A stretch of 64,000 bases of DNA from Flavobacteriales bacterium (lineage in GTDB: Bacteria; Bacteroidota; Bacteroidia; Flavobacteriales_F; PHOS-HE28), in NCBI GenBank assembly GCA_023957375.1, contig JAMLHB010000002.1, positions 62,001 to 126,000 on the forward strand. Reading direction: 5' to 3'. The notes beneath the pieces were generated by a model. That model made no database searches and was not told the DNA's origin. It saw nothing but the letters and a program-made list of their open reading frames with translations. This document shows positions 18,743 to 30,900 of this stretch, one piece after another (the stretch's first letter is position 1; every line of letters begins with the position of its first letter). The translations under genes were made by a program, and so were the position numbers.

Positions 18743-18750
18743 TACCTTCG
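18743..18750 (+). promoter_or_regulatory. -7-like element TACCTTCG of the VCBS gene
   Basis: One mismatch to TAnnTTTG (TTCG variant), 20 nt before the ATG at 18771. Confidence 0.4.
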
Positions 18751-18770
18751 CTCCGAATTCCATACTCCGT

Positions 18771-21023
18771 ATGCGCATCCGTTACCGCTCCCGCGGGCAC
18801 CATCGGCCCATGGCCGCCATCCTGGCCCTACTACCCGTTATGGCCATGGCGCAGGACAGCCTCATCTTCGCCCCTGCCATCCCGGTGGAGAAAATGGGCG
18901 AGGCACTGGCCATGCCCTGGGCCGGTGGCCTCAACTCCCCGCATTTTTCACCCATCGACCTGGACGGCGACGGGCTGGACGACCTGTTCGCCATGGACCG
19001 CGTCGGCAACATGCCCTTGTTCTTCCTCAACCGCGGCATCCCCGGCCAGCCCCACTACGTGGCCACGCGCGCCTACGACCAGGTATACCCGTTCCCCCTA
19101 CTGCACGACTGGGCGTTGCTGCGGGACTACAACTGCGACGGCAAGCCGGACATCTTCGCGTACACCAACGCCGGGTTCGCGGTGTACCGCAACACCAGCG
19201 ACGCCACCGGCCTTTCCTTCGCCTTGGCCTACGAGCAGGTGGGCAGCAACTACGTGCCCACCTACAGCCCCAACCTGTACATCAGCAACGCGGACCTGCC
19301 GGGCATCGCCGACGTGGATGGCGACGGAGACCTGGACATCCTCACCTACAGCATCTGGGGCAATTACTTGGAGTACCACAAGAACCTGGGCATGGAACTG
19401 TACGGCAACTGCGACAGCCTGGTTTACGAGGTGCGCAGCCGCTGTTGGGGCGATTATGCCGAATCGGTCAGCGGCAGCAGCATCACCCTGAACGTTCCGT
19501 GCAACTACAACGTGCCCAATCCCGAACGCCCCGGTGCCGACCCCGGGCAGCGGGCCCACTCGGGCACCACCACCCTTCCGCTGGACCTGAACGGCGACGG
19601 CCTGACCGACCTGATATTGAGCGACCTGGACAACAGGCACATCACGGCACTGACCAACGGGGGCAGCGCCAGCCACGCGTTGATGACCGCCAAGGACACC
19701 GTATTCCCTTCCTATGACACCAGCGCGGACATGGCCCAGTTCCTGGGTTCGTTCTTCCTGGACATCGACGGCGACGGCAAGCGCGACTTAGTGGTGGCGC
19801 CCAACTCCGCAACCGATGCGGAAGACCTGCACGGAACGTGGTACTACCGGAACACAGGCACCGATGCAGCCCCCATTTTCCAGTTCCAGCAGGACGACCT
19901 GCTGCAAAAGGACATGCTCGACTTCGGCACGGGCGCGCGACCGGTGCTGTTCGACCACAACAGCGACGGCCTGATGGACCTGGTGGTGGCCAACGAGCTC
20001 CGGTTCGACACCTCCGGCACGCCCAGAAGCCAATTGGCCCTGCTGAAGAACATTGGAACCGTCACCCATCCGGCCTTCCGGCTGGCCACCACGGACTATG
20101 CACAATTGGGCGGCTTGGGGCTGGGCACCGGCCTGCACCCCACCTTTGCCGACCTGAACGGCGACGGTAAGGCGGACATGGTGCTGGGCGACCTGGCAGG
20201 CAACCTGCACTTGTTCCTGAACACCTCCCCCGGGCCGGTGGCACAGTTCCAGGCAGCACCGGTTCTGTTACAGGACGACCAGGGCACCGTGATCGACGTA
20301 GGCAGCAATGCAACGCCGCAGTTGTTCGACCTGGACGGGGACGGGTTGCCCGACTTGGTGGTCGGCGAGCGCAACGGCAACCTGAACTATTACAGAAACG
20401 CCGGAAGCAGCACCATTCCGGCCTGGCATTTGGAAACGGAGAACCTCGGCGGCGTGAACGTGAACGATTATTGGAGCAGCACCGGAAGCAGCGTGCCTTT
20501 CCTGTACCGGGACACCGTAGGTACCATCATCCTGCTGGCCGGCAGTCAAACGGGGGGCATCCACCGGTATGACAGCATCAACGGCAACCTGCAAGGCCTG
20601 TGGAACCGAACCGACAGCATTTGGCAAGGGCTGCGCGAAGGAGGACGCACGGCCGTGGCCATGTATGACTTTACCGGAAGTGGCAGTCCGAGCGTCATCG
20701 TGGGTAATTACCGCGGCGGCCTCAGCTTTTGGGCCACGAGCGAACAAACGGGCGAGCCTTCCGCCGTGGTGGAAGCCGCTCCCCTCCCCTTTAGCCTGTA
20801 CCCCAACCCGGCTGGTGCTTCCGCCATCCTGCATTGGCACGGGGCCTGGCTCCACGGCCTGCGCATGGACCTGCTGGACGGCACCGGGCGCGTGGTGAGA
20901 TCCTCCCCCATCCAAGAGCGCACGGCACAGATCGACACATCGAACATCAAGCCTGGCCTATACTTCTTGCGCATCCAAGGGCCTGCGGCGAGATGGACCA
21001 CCCGTTTGATGGTGGTGCACTGA
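18771..21023 (+). CDS. FG-GAP/VCBS repeat protein with T9SS type A sorting domain
   Basis: This 750-residue secreted protein has a signal peptide ending in VMAMAQDS, preceded by an Arg/His-rich n-region. The body contains FG-GAP units with DLDGDGLDDLFAM, DVDGDGDLDILTY, DLNGDGLTDLI, DIDGDGKRDLVVA and similar calcium-loop signatures, predicted to build a beta-propeller. The C-terminal ~80 residues (SLYPNPAGASAILHW through GLYFLRIQG) are a type A T9SS sorting domain, so the mature protein should be exported by the type IX system and probably anchored at the cell surface. ATG 18771 was chosen; ATG 18810 is an alternative that removes the basic n-region. It has the same general architecture as the product of 845-4447 but is not a close copy. 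The ligand is unknown. Confidence 0.85.
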   Translation: MRIRYRSRGHHRPMAAILALLPVMAMAQDSLIFAPAIPVEKMGEALAMPWAGGLNSPHFSPIDLDGDGLDDLFAMDRVGNMPLFFLNRGIPGQPHYVATRAYDQVYPFPLLHDWALLRDYNCDGKPDIFAYTNAGFAVYRNTSDATGLSFALAYEQVGSNYVPTYSPNLYISNADLPGIADVDGDGDLDILTYSIWGNYLEYHKNLGMELYGNCDSLVYEVRSRCWGDYAESVSGSSITLNVPCNYNVPNPERPGADPGQRAHSGTTTLPLDLNGDGLTDLILSDLDNRHITALTNGGSASHALMTAKDTVFPSYDTSADMAQFLGSFFLDIDGDGKRDLVVAPNSATDAEDLHGTWYYRNTGTDAAPIFQFQQDDLLQKDMLDFGTGARPVLFDHNSDGLMDLVVANELRFDTSGTPRSQLALLKNIGTVTHPAFRLATTDYAQLGGLGLGTGLHPTFADLNGDGKADMVLGDLAGNLHLFLNTSPGPVAQFQAAPVLLQDDQGTVIDVGSNATPQLFDLDGDGLPDLVVGERNGNLNYYRNAGSSTIPAWHLETENLGGVNVNDYWSSTGSSVPFLYRDTVGTIILLAGSQTGGIHRYDSINGNLQGLWNRTDSIWQGLREGGRTAVAMYDFTGSGSPSVIVGNYRGGLSFWATSEQTGEPSAVVEAAPLPFSLYPNPAGASAILHWHGAWLHGLRMDLLDGTGRVVRSSPIQERTAQIDTSNIKPGLYFLRIQGPAARWTTRLMVVH

Positions 21024-21204
21024 GCCAACGCCGGGAACACCCACAAGCTGGTGGCAACCATCTGGCCTCCCGGTATGCCGTAATCCTAAAAGTCCTTGGT
21101 AAGGGAGGGGTCAGCATGAGGGAAAGAGGTGCATTTCCTTCCGAACCTACCAACCTGAACCCGCACACCGGCCGCTTCATGGATGCCGGAGTGGCCATAA
21201 AACA

Positions 21205-21232
21205 CCGGGGGGCGCCGATCGGCGCCCCCCGG
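21205..21232 (-). terminator. Intrinsic terminator of mdh
   Basis: A perfect 28-nt palindrome (arms of 14, beginning CCGGGGGGCGCC) lies 20 nt after the mdh stop and is followed on the minus strand by TGTTTTAT. Because it is symmetrical it may also end the convergent VCBS transcript. Confidence 0.85.
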
Positions 21233-21251
21233 CTCATAGGCAACAATTAAT

Positions 21252-22202
<951 letters not shown>

Positions 22203-22237
22203 TTAGGTAAAACGCGGCCGTTGCTTCGGGCCGGGTG

Positions 22238-22245
22238 CAAAACTA
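22238..22245 (-). promoter_or_regulatory. -7 element TAGTTTTG of mdh
   Basis: Exact TAnnTTTG match, 47 nt before the mdh ATG and identical to the octamer before glnN and uraD. Confidence 0.5.
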
Positions 22246-22380
22246 AAGGTCATCCGGCGAATGTGCGGAATGTGCGGCAAGGCAAGGCCGGGCCCTTGCT
22301 TGGCTGGGCCTGCCGGGGTGGCGGCAATGTCATGAAGGGAGCATGTATCAACAGATCATGGTCCGCAGGCCTCCAGCCTT

Positions 22381-22501
22381 CGATGTTGTCGTTCCACAGG
22401 CTGGAAGCCTGAGCTACAACAGTGTTCTTCCTCCACAGGTTGGATGCATTCGATGTTGTCGTTCCACAGGCTGGAAGCCTGTGCTACAACAGTGTTCTTC
22501 C
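22381..22501. repeat. Two 51-bp REP-like palindromic units (period 70)
   Basis: Positions 22381-22431 and 22451-22501 differ at one base. Each unit is a nested palindrome: an inner stem ACAGGCT / AGCCTGT around GGA (the sequence in the first unit is slightly imperfect), and outer GTTGT / ACAAC arms. The core GGCTGGAAGCC is shared with the repeats at 44000 and 45835. They lie between mdh and the sigma factor gene. A related half-unit (CAGGCCTCCAGCC) precedes them at about 22366. Confidence 0.85.
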
Positions 22502-22586
22502 ACCCCCAACTTAATGACATTGGGGGTGGCCGTCGCCGGTGCCGGGCAGTGCAGGTCCGGCCATATCACTATCTTACGGCCGTAAA

Positions 22587-23225
22587 ATGGGCCAACGGGA
22601 CATTGAACTGGCAACCCTTGACGCAAACGTGCGTCTAACTCCCGCATGGGAGGCCATGGATGCACCGGACCCCGTTTACGACAGCTTGATCGACGGCTGC
22701 ATAGCGGGGGAACGCCGAAGTCAACAACGGGTGTACGAGCTCTTCTATGGGAAAATGATGGCCGTATGCCTGCGCTACACCAAGAACCACGACCAAGCCA
22801 AGGACATCCTGCAGGACGGCTTCATCAAGGTCTTCCGCAGCTTGGCCGTCTTCAACCGGGCGGGGAGCTTGGAAGGCTGGGTACGGCGGATCATGGTCAA
22901 CACGGCGATCGATCATTTCCGGCGTGCACGCCATTCCTACTTGCTGCTTGGGGAAGACCGCAGCATGGAGGATTTCGAGGACGTGCCGGAGGAGGACGGG
23001 GATGCTGCACAGGAGGAAGGCTGGGCGGACATCAAACCGGCCGACGTGATCAACGCCATGCAGAAATTGACCCCGGCCTACCGGACCGTGTTCAACTTGT
23101 ACGTATTCGAAGGCATGACGCACAAACAGATCGCTGAAACGCTGGACATCAACATCGGCACCTCCAAGAGCAATTTGGCCAAGGCAAAGGTCAGGCTGAA
23201 GCACCTATTGACGAAAGAAGCATAG
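22587..23225 (+). CDS. ECF-type RNA polymerase sigma factor
   Basis: This is a sigma-70 family protein of the extracytoplasmic-function group (212 residues from the chosen start). Region 2 is clear (YELFYGKMMAVCLRYTKNH and KDILQDGFIKVFRSL). An acidic linker (EDFEDVPEEDGD) leads to region 4 with its helix-turn-helix (YRTVFNLYVFEGMTHKQIAE, then IGTSKSNLAKAKVRLKHLL). The start is uncertain: ATG 22587 follows a TATCTTAC sequence, and ATG 22656 (MDAPDPVYDSL) fits the family length better. The gene lies 15 nt upstream of a membrane PKD protein, so the pair is probably an operon in which the second product senses or anchors the regulon. The targets are unknown; in Bacteroidota such sigma factors often control envelope or T9SS genes. 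Confidence 0.88.
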   Translation: MGQRDIELATLDANVRLTPAWEAMDAPDPVYDSLIDGCIAGERRSQQRVYELFYGKMMAVCLRYTKNHDQAKDILQDGFIKVFRSLAVFNRAGSLEGWVRRIMVNTAIDHFRRARHSYLLLGEDRSMEDFEDVPEEDGDAAQEEGWADIKPADVINAMQKLTPAYRTVFNLYVFEGMTHKQIAETLDINIGTSKSNLAKAKVRLKHLLTKEA

Positions 23226-23240
23226 CCCAACACGGAAGAC

Positions 23241-24527
23241 ATGGCCACTAGCGGAAATAACCTGGACGCTTTCGAGCAACAGCTCAAGGATGGCTTGGAG
23301 CACTACGAAGTGCCGTACAACTCCTCGGATTGGGCACAAATGGAACGTGCCTTGGCCAGCGGTGTGCGCGGCTGGGGGCACGGCCGCGCCCTGATCGCCG
23401 GATTGTTGCTGGCCGGTGGATTGTTGATCGGCGGCACCGCCTACTACCTCGGCCGCGACAGTAGCAGCACGCAAGTTGGGGCAGGCACCCAAGCCACCCC
23501 GCCACCAGCCCAAAACACCAGGGGCATGAGTGCTGCTGCCATCACAGCCCCGGAACATGGCATGGCGGAGAATGGCACGGAACATCCGTTCGGCGTAACC
23601 GGCGAAGCCGCTGCACCCATCGCCGCTGCCGGAGCCAGCCGGGCACAGGCCGTTTCCGAACCCACCATCGCCGCCCACCAAGCTACCACCCCGCCCAAGG
23701 CCGGGGGCATGGCAGCAACTCTTCCTGCACCAACATCGGAGACCGCACCAGCCACTGCGTTCCGCAGCACCCTGAAGGAAGCCTGCCCGGGCAGCCCGGT
23801 AGGGTTTGCCGTGGAGCGCATGGCCGATGACGGCATTTACCTCTGGAACTTCGGTGATGGCAGCTTCAGCAACAATCCGAACCCGGAGCACACCTTCACC
23901 AAGCCCGGCACATACCAAGTCATGCTCTCCATGTCGTCCCCCGGCATGGGCACCATCCGCAACAAGCCCAGCAGCGATATGATCGTGGTGCATGAGGCAC
24001 CATCCGCCGCCTTCAACATCATCCGGATGGACCATGCGGGCCTAGTGCCCAGTGTACACTTCGAGAGCCGGGCACATGGGGTGGGCAGCTATCTGTGGGA
24101 TTTCGGCGACGGCACTTCCAGCACGGAAGCCAGTCCCGACCACGTGTACCGTAAAAAGGGCGTGTACCAAGTGGTGCAAACGGTGACCAACACTGTGGGC
24201 TGCACCGATCGCAGGGTAAAGGAACTGCGCGTGGAACAGGACCTGGACCTTGGCGCCGCCAAGAGCTTTACCCCTGCTGCCGGCGGCAAGGAGGGCTGCT
24301 TCATGCCCGCATTGCTCCGGGAATTGAAAACGGAATTCCAGCTTTCGGTCTATGATCCAGGTGGAGCACTGGTCTATAACACTTCGAACCCCGACAGGCC
24401 TTGGTTGGGCAAGGCGGGCAACAATGGGCCCGTGCTCAAAGCGGCCGATTACGTGTGGGTGGCCGACGTGAAGACCGGCACGGGCGGCACGGAAACCTTC
24501 ACCGGCACGGTACAGTTGCTCCCTTGA
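23241..24527 (+). CDS. Membrane-anchored PKD-domain protein with a degenerate type B-like C-terminus
   Basis: This 428-residue protein has a short cytoplasmic N-terminus (about 45 residues), one transmembrane helix (ALIAGLLLAGGLLIGGTAYY) and a long Ala/Thr/Pro-rich linker. Two PKD domains follow, with WNFGDGSFSNNPNPEHTF and WDFGDGTSSTEASPDHVY. The last ~95 residues (KSFTPAAGGKEGCF through TFTGTVQLL) resemble the gliding-motility/type B T9SS domain (FTPNGDGxNDxF ... WDG ... YVWxA) but have lost the canonical motif. The layout (cytoplasmic tail, one helix, periplasmic sensor) and the position 15 nt after the ECF sigma gene suggest an anti-sigma or sensor role. No standard anti-sigma domain is recognisable, so this is inference. 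Confidence 0.75.
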   Translation: MATSGNNLDAFEQQLKDGLEHYEVPYNSSDWAQMERALASGVRGWGHGRALIAGLLLAGGLLIGGTAYYLGRDSSSTQVGAGTQATPPPAQNTRGMSAAAITAPEHGMAENGTEHPFGVTGEAAAPIAAAGASRAQAVSEPTIAAHQATTPPKAGGMAATLPAPTSETAPATAFRSTLKEACPGSPVGFAVERMADDGIYLWNFGDGSFSNNPNPEHTFTKPGTYQVMLSMSSPGMGTIRNKPSSDMIVVHEAPSAAFNIIRMDHAGLVPSVHFESRAHGVGSYLWDFGDGTSSTEASPDHVYRKKGVYQVVQTVTNTVGCTDRRVKELRVEQDLDLGAAKSFTPAAGGKEGCFMPALLRELKTEFQLSVYDPGGALVYNTSNPDRPWLGKAGNNGPVLKAADYVWVADVKTGTGGTETFTGTVQLLP

Positions 24528-24882
24528 CGCGACCTGCGCGGCATTCCATCCTGCCCGATCACGGGTGCGGTACGATGCACGGCATCCCAATGGAGGATGA
24601 CCGGCCAATCCGCCCTATGGCATCTTGAATGACCGCCCTTGCTACCAGGCCGCTGAGCCTGCGCAGGGAGGAGCCGGATCGATCGTTGCTTCGGGGCCCC
24701 GAGGCCGGGTCATGCATGGTGCAGTGGTTGGCTTGATCCGGCAACAACCCGTCCTTGCACCCCAGGAGCTTGCTCCATGATCACCTCCTCCCTGTTGAGA
24801 ATTTGTCCGCATTCCGTCGATGGGAAAGCGGCATTCATCCAAAAGGTCGCTTGCCTCCCGACGGAAGCATCCGGGCGGGGCC
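24528..24882. other. Intergenic stretch before the giant adhesin, no gene recognised
   Basis: No convincing hairpin terminator, repeat or coding frame was seen. Short open frames here lack codon bias and domains. A TATATTAC sequence at 24883-24890, similar to the TATCTTAC before the ECF sigma gene, may be the -7 element of the giant gene. Confidence 0.35.
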
Positions 24883-24903
24883 TATATTACCAGCGCACTG
24901 CCA

Positions 24904-27900
24904 ATGAAGAGCCCCGGAGCGGGGTATCCGATGGTCCGGCACACCCTTCCCAACATCCCGGTTCCGCGCATGTTTGCGGTCTTCGTGCGGATAGTTCCGA
25001 CGGTGTGTGCATGGTGCTTTGCGCTCTGGTGCACAGGACAGGCCCATGTCATTTTCAACGGCACCGAATCGGCTTGTACCGGTGCTTTTTTGGACAGTGG
25101 AGGTGAAGGGGCATCCGGGTACGGCAACAATGAGAACTACACCTATACCCTTTGCCCGGATGATCCCACGGGGGCCATCTCCCTAAGCTTCATCACCTTC
25201 AACCTCAGCGCAGCCGGTGCAGCTCCCGTGGACAACATGTCCATCTATGACGGCAACAGCACCACTGCACCACTGCTCGGGAATTGGACCGGCACGGGGT
25301 TGCAGGGGCAGGTTGTTTCCGCATCGGCATCCAACCCCACGGGGTGCCTCACCATCGTGTTCAGGTCCAACAATACGGGCACAGGTGTTTTTGTGGCCAC
25401 CATCACCTGCTACCAACCGTGTGACCGCCCGATGGCCGTGGCCACTTTCGGCGGTAGCGTGCCGCAGAAGATCTGCGTCGGCGAAGCAGTGACCTTCAAC
25501 AGCAGCGGGTCGTACGCGGCGCCGGGCTTCAGCATCGCCAGCCGCAAATGGGATTTTGGCGACGGGACGATCGTGAACAATGCGGGCACAAGCGTGAACC
25601 ACACGTACACCCAACCCGGAGCCTACACCGCACAACTGTACTTGCTGGACAACAACGGATGCGCCAGCACCAACTTGGTGGACCTGCAAACCCTGGTGGG
25701 CACTGTACCCAACTTCAATGGCATCACCGGTGCAAGCGGATGTAGCGCAGAAACCCTTTGCCTGACCGGTGCAGTGAACCCCACGACCTGGAACGAGCTG
25801 CCGGACAGTGACCTTGGGGGGGGCGTATTCCTGCCGGACAATGTGGGGCAATGCTTTTCCACTACGCTCACTTTCACCCAATTCGCACCGGGACAAACGC
25901 TCGCCAACACCAACGACCTGACTGGCATATGCGTGAACATGGAGCATTCCTTCATGGGCGACCTGATCATCCGTTTGATCAGTCCCACCGGGCAATCCGT
26001 GATCCTGCACCAGCAAGGAGGCGGCGGTACCTACTTGGGCATTCCGGTGGACAATGACGCCACACCGAACGTACAGGGCACATGTTGGAATTACTGCTGG
26101 AGCCCCACGGCCAACAACGGAACCTGGACGGCGAACGGAACCGGAGGCACTTTGCCCAGCGGCACCTACCAGAGCGTGCAGCCGTTTGCCAACCTGATCG
26201 GTTCCTCCCTGAACGGTACCTGGACCTTCGAGGTGTGCGACATGTGGGGCATCGACAACGGCTTCATCTGTGATTGGGGGTTGGTTTTTGCACCCCAACT
26301 CTATCCTGACCTCATTGAATTCACCCCGGTATACGGTGCGGATTGCGATAGTTCCTTCTGGGCCGGGCCAGGCATCGCCACTACCTCGGCCAACTGCGAC
26401 CAGGTCTGCGTTAGTGGCCTAGCCCCGGGCACCCATGCCTTTGTGTACACGGCCACGGATGACTTCGGATGCACTTACGACACCACCGTAACAGTAACGA
26501 TCACGCCCGACCTGCTGGTGGACGCCGGGCCAGATGCCACCACTTGCGGTACACCCGTACAGCTGACCGCCCAAGTGAACAATATCCCCGCCACCACGAG
26601 CTGTGATTATGAACTCTGGTTGTACGACAGCTACGGCGATGGGTGGTCCCTGAACGGCTACGTCACCATCACCATTGATGGAGTGAGTTCCAGCTGGACC
26701 TTGCTTGATGGATCCGCAGGCTATACCACCTTCAATGTGCCGCACGGCGCCACCATCACATTGAGCTACAATGGCGGCCTGTTGTGGGCCAATGAACAAT
26801 CGTTCGCGTTGATCAACAGCACGGGCACCACCGTGTACAGCGGCAACAATCCGCCGAACGGCCTTGTATGGAGCGGAACGGCCAATTGCCCGGGCGGCGG
26901 ACTGGTGTACAGCTGGAGCCCTGCGGCAGGGCTTTCCAGCACCACCATCGCCAATCCTACGGCGACGGTGACGGCCACCACGCAGTATTGCGTTACGGTC
27001 TTTCCTGCCGGGCATCCGGATTGTGCCGTGACCGATTGCATGACCATCACGGTGGACAATCCGCCCGACCCCGGCACGGCCACGACAGCAACCGCTTGTG
27101 CGGGGGGAACGGAATTGAACCTGCTCAGCCTACTTGCCGGTTCCCCGCCTGCCGGCGGTTCCTGGACCGCACCGGGAGGTGCTCCGCATAACGGGCTTTT
27201 CTCGCCGGGCGCCGACCCTCCCGGCATATACAGCTATACCGCCAGCATGGTCGGGCCATGTGGAACCACGTTCAGCACCTACACGGTGAACATGATCGTA
27301 AGTGCGCCGCCCGATGCGGGCACCGACGGTGCAGTCACCTTGTGCAGTGATGGCGCGCCGGTGGACCTCTTCGCGCAGTTAGGCGGAACGCCCGGTGCGG
27401 GCGGCGCATGGAGCGGACCGAGCACGGTGGCCGGTGGCCTGATCGATCCCGCAACGATGGCGGCGGGAACGTACACCTACACCGTGGCGGGTGTTGCACC
27501 TTGCGTGGATGCCAGCGCCAACGTCATTGTCGCCATCAACACACCACCCGATGCGGGCACCGATGGAGCGGTCACCTTGTGCAGCGATGGCGCGCCGGTG
27601 GACCTCTTCGCACAGTTAGGCGGAACGCCCGGTGCGGGCGGAACGTGGAGCGGACCGAGCACGGTGGCCGGTGGCCTGATCGATCCCGCAACGATGGCGG
27701 CGGGAACGTACACCTACACCGTGGCGGGTGTTGCACCTTGCGTGGATGCCAGCGCCAACGTCATTGTCGCCATCAACACACCACCCGATGCGGGCACCGA
27801 TGGAGCGGTCACCTTGTGCAGCGATGGCGCGCCGGTGGACCTCTTCGCACAGTTAGGCGGAACGCCCGGTGCGGGCGGCGCATGGAGCGGACCGAGCACG

Positions 27901-30900
27901 GTGGCCGGTGGCCTGATCGATCCCGCAACGATGGCGGCGGGAACGTACACCTACACCGTGGCGGGTGTTGCACCTTGCGTGGATGCCAGCGCCAACGTCA
28001 TTGTCGCCATCAACACACCACCCGATGCGGGCACCGATGGAGCGGTCACCTTGTGCAGCGATGGCGCGCCGGTGGACCTCTTCGCACAGTTAGGCGGAAC
28101 GCCCGGTGCGGGCGGAACGTGGAGCGGACCGAGCACGGTGGCCGGTGGCCTGATCGATCCCGCAACGATGGCGGCGGGAACGTACACCTACACCGTGGCG
28201 GGTGTTGCACCTTGCGTGGATGCCAGCGCCAACGTCATTGTCGCCATCAACACACCACCCGATGCGGGCACCGATGGAGCGGTCACCTTGTGCAGCGATG
28301 GCGCGCCGGTGGACCTCTTCGCACAGTTAGGCGGAACGCCCGGTGCGGGCGGAACGTGGAGCGGACCGAGCACGGTGGCCGGTGGCCTGATCGATCCCGC
28401 AACGATGGCGGCGGGAACGTACACCTACACCGTGGCGGGTGTTGCACCTTGCGTGGATGCCAGCGCCAACGTCATTGTCGCCATCAACACACCACCCGAT
28501 GCGGGCACCGATGGAGCGGTCACCTTGTGCAGCGATGGCGCGCCGGTGGACCTCTTCGCACAGTTAGGCGGAACGCCCGGTGCGGGCGGAACGTGGAGCG
28601 GACCGAGCACGGTGGCCGGTGGCCTGATCGATCCCGCAACGATGGCGGCGGGAACGTACACCTACACCGTGGCGGGTGTTGCACCTTGCGTGGATGCCAG
28701 CGCCAACGTCATTGTCGCCATCAACACACCACCCGATGCGGGCACCGATGGAGCGGTCACCTTGTGCAGCGATGGCGCGCCGGTGGACCTCTTCGCACAG
28801 TTAGGCGGAACGCCCGGTGCGGGCGGCGCATGGAGCGGACCGAGCACGGTGGCCGGTGGCCTGATCGATCCCGCAACGATGGCGGCGGGAACGTACACCT
28901 ACACCGTGGCGGGTGTTGCACCTTGCGTGGATGCCAGCGCCAACGTCATTGTCGCCATCAACACACCACCCGATGCGGGCACCGATGGAGCGGTCACCTT
29001 GTGCAGTGATGGCGCGCCGGTGGACCTCTTCGCGCAGTTAGGCGGAACGCCCGGTGCAGGCGGCACGTGGAGCGGACCGAGCACGGTGGCCGGTGGCCTG
29101 ATCGATCCCGCAACGATGGCGGCGGGAACGTACACCTACACCGTGGCGGGTGTTGCCCCTTGCGCAAATCAGAGCTCAGCTGTCGTTGTTGACATCAACG
29201 CACTCCCAAATGCAGGGCAGAATGGAGCGAGCACCCTCTGCGTCAGCAGCCCGGCCGCTTCGCTCTTCAGCGCCTTGCAAGGCACACCGGACGCGGGCGG
29301 AACGTGGAGCGGGCCGAGCGCCGTTACGGGCGGCCTGTTCGATCCCGCCACGATGCAGCCCGGCAATTACACCTACACGGTGGCGGGCACTGCGCCCTGT
29401 CCCGCCGCAAGTGCGGTGGTGGACGTGGCCGTAGTGGCCGCGCCCGATGCGGGAACGCCCGGCGCCATCACCCTCTGCAGCAGTGATGCCGCCATCGACC
29501 TCTTTGCCCTGTTGGGCGGAACGCCTGATGCGGGCGGCGCCTGGAGCGGGCCCTCCGTGGTCACCGGCGGCCAGTTCGATCCGGCGGCGATGCAGCCAGG
29601 CGTGTACACCTACACCATCAGCGTACCGCCGCCGTGCGTGAACGCGGTGAGCTCCGTCGCCGTGGCCGTGCAAGCGCCGCCGGATGCGGGCACGGACGGC
29701 TCGCTGACCCTCTGCATCAGCAGCCCGGCCGCTTCGCTCTTCAGCGCATTGGGCGGAACTCCGGACGCAGGCGGCACCTGGAGCGGACCAAGTGCGGTTA
29801 CGGGCGGCCTGTTCGATCCCGCTTCCATGACTGCAGGTGACTACACCTACACGGTGAACGGCGTGGCGCCCTGTCCTGAGGAGAGCGCAGTGGTGAGCGT
29901 CGGCGTGGTAACTGCTCCCGATGCGGGAACGCCAGGCAGCACCACCCTCTGCAGCAGTGATGCCGCCATCGACCTCTTCGCCCTGTTGGGCGGAATGCCT
30001 GATGCGGGCGGCGCCTGGAGCGGGCCGAGCACCGTGGTCGGCGGCCAGTTCGATCCGGCGGCGATGCAGCCAGGCGTGTACACCTACACCATCAGCGTAC
30101 CGCCGCCGTGCGTGAACGCCGTGAGCTCCGTCGCCGTGGACGTGATTGCCCCGCCGGATGCGGGCACGAACGGCTCGCTGACCCTCTGCATCAGCAGTCC
30201 GGCCGCTTCGCTCTTCAGCGCCTTGGGCGGAACTCCGGACGCAGGCGGCACCTGGAGCGGACCAAGCACGGTTACGGGCGGCCTGTTCAATCCCGCTTCC
30301 ATGACCGCAGGTGACTACACCTACACGGTGAACGGCGTGGCGCCCTGTCCTGCGGAGAGCGCAGTGGTGAGCGTGGCCGTAGTGGCCGCGCCCGATGCGG
30401 GAACGCCAGGCAGCACCACCCTGTGCAGCAGCGATGCCGCCATCGACCTCTTCGCCCTGTTGGGCGGAACGCCTGATGCCGGCGGCGCCTGGAGCGGGCC
30501 CTCCGTGGTCACCGGCGGCCAGTTCAACCCGGCGGCGATGCAGCCAGGCGTGTACACCTACACCATCAACGTGCCGCCGCCGTGCGTGAACGTATCCAGC
30601 ACCGTGTCCGTGGACGTGGTCGCGCCGCCGGATGCGGGCACGGACGGCTCGCTGACCCTCTGCATCAGCAGCCCGGCCGCTTCGCTCTTCAGCGCATTGG
30701 GCGGAACTCCGGACGCAGGCGGCACCTGGAGCGGACCAAGTGCGGTTACGGGCGGCCTGTTCGATCCCGCTTCCATGACTGCAGGTGACTACACCTACAC
30801 GGTGAACGGCGTGGCGCCCTGTCCTGAGGAGAGCGCAGTGGTGAGCGTCGGCGTGGTAACTGCTCCCGATGCGGGAACGCCAGGCAGCACCACCCTCTGC

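Noticed and set aside
27307..29202. Possible assembly duplication rather than a real repeat
   Set aside because: Not excluded, but the units have small fixed differences in a non-trivial order and grade into diverged units on both sides in the same frame, so a real tandem array is more likely.
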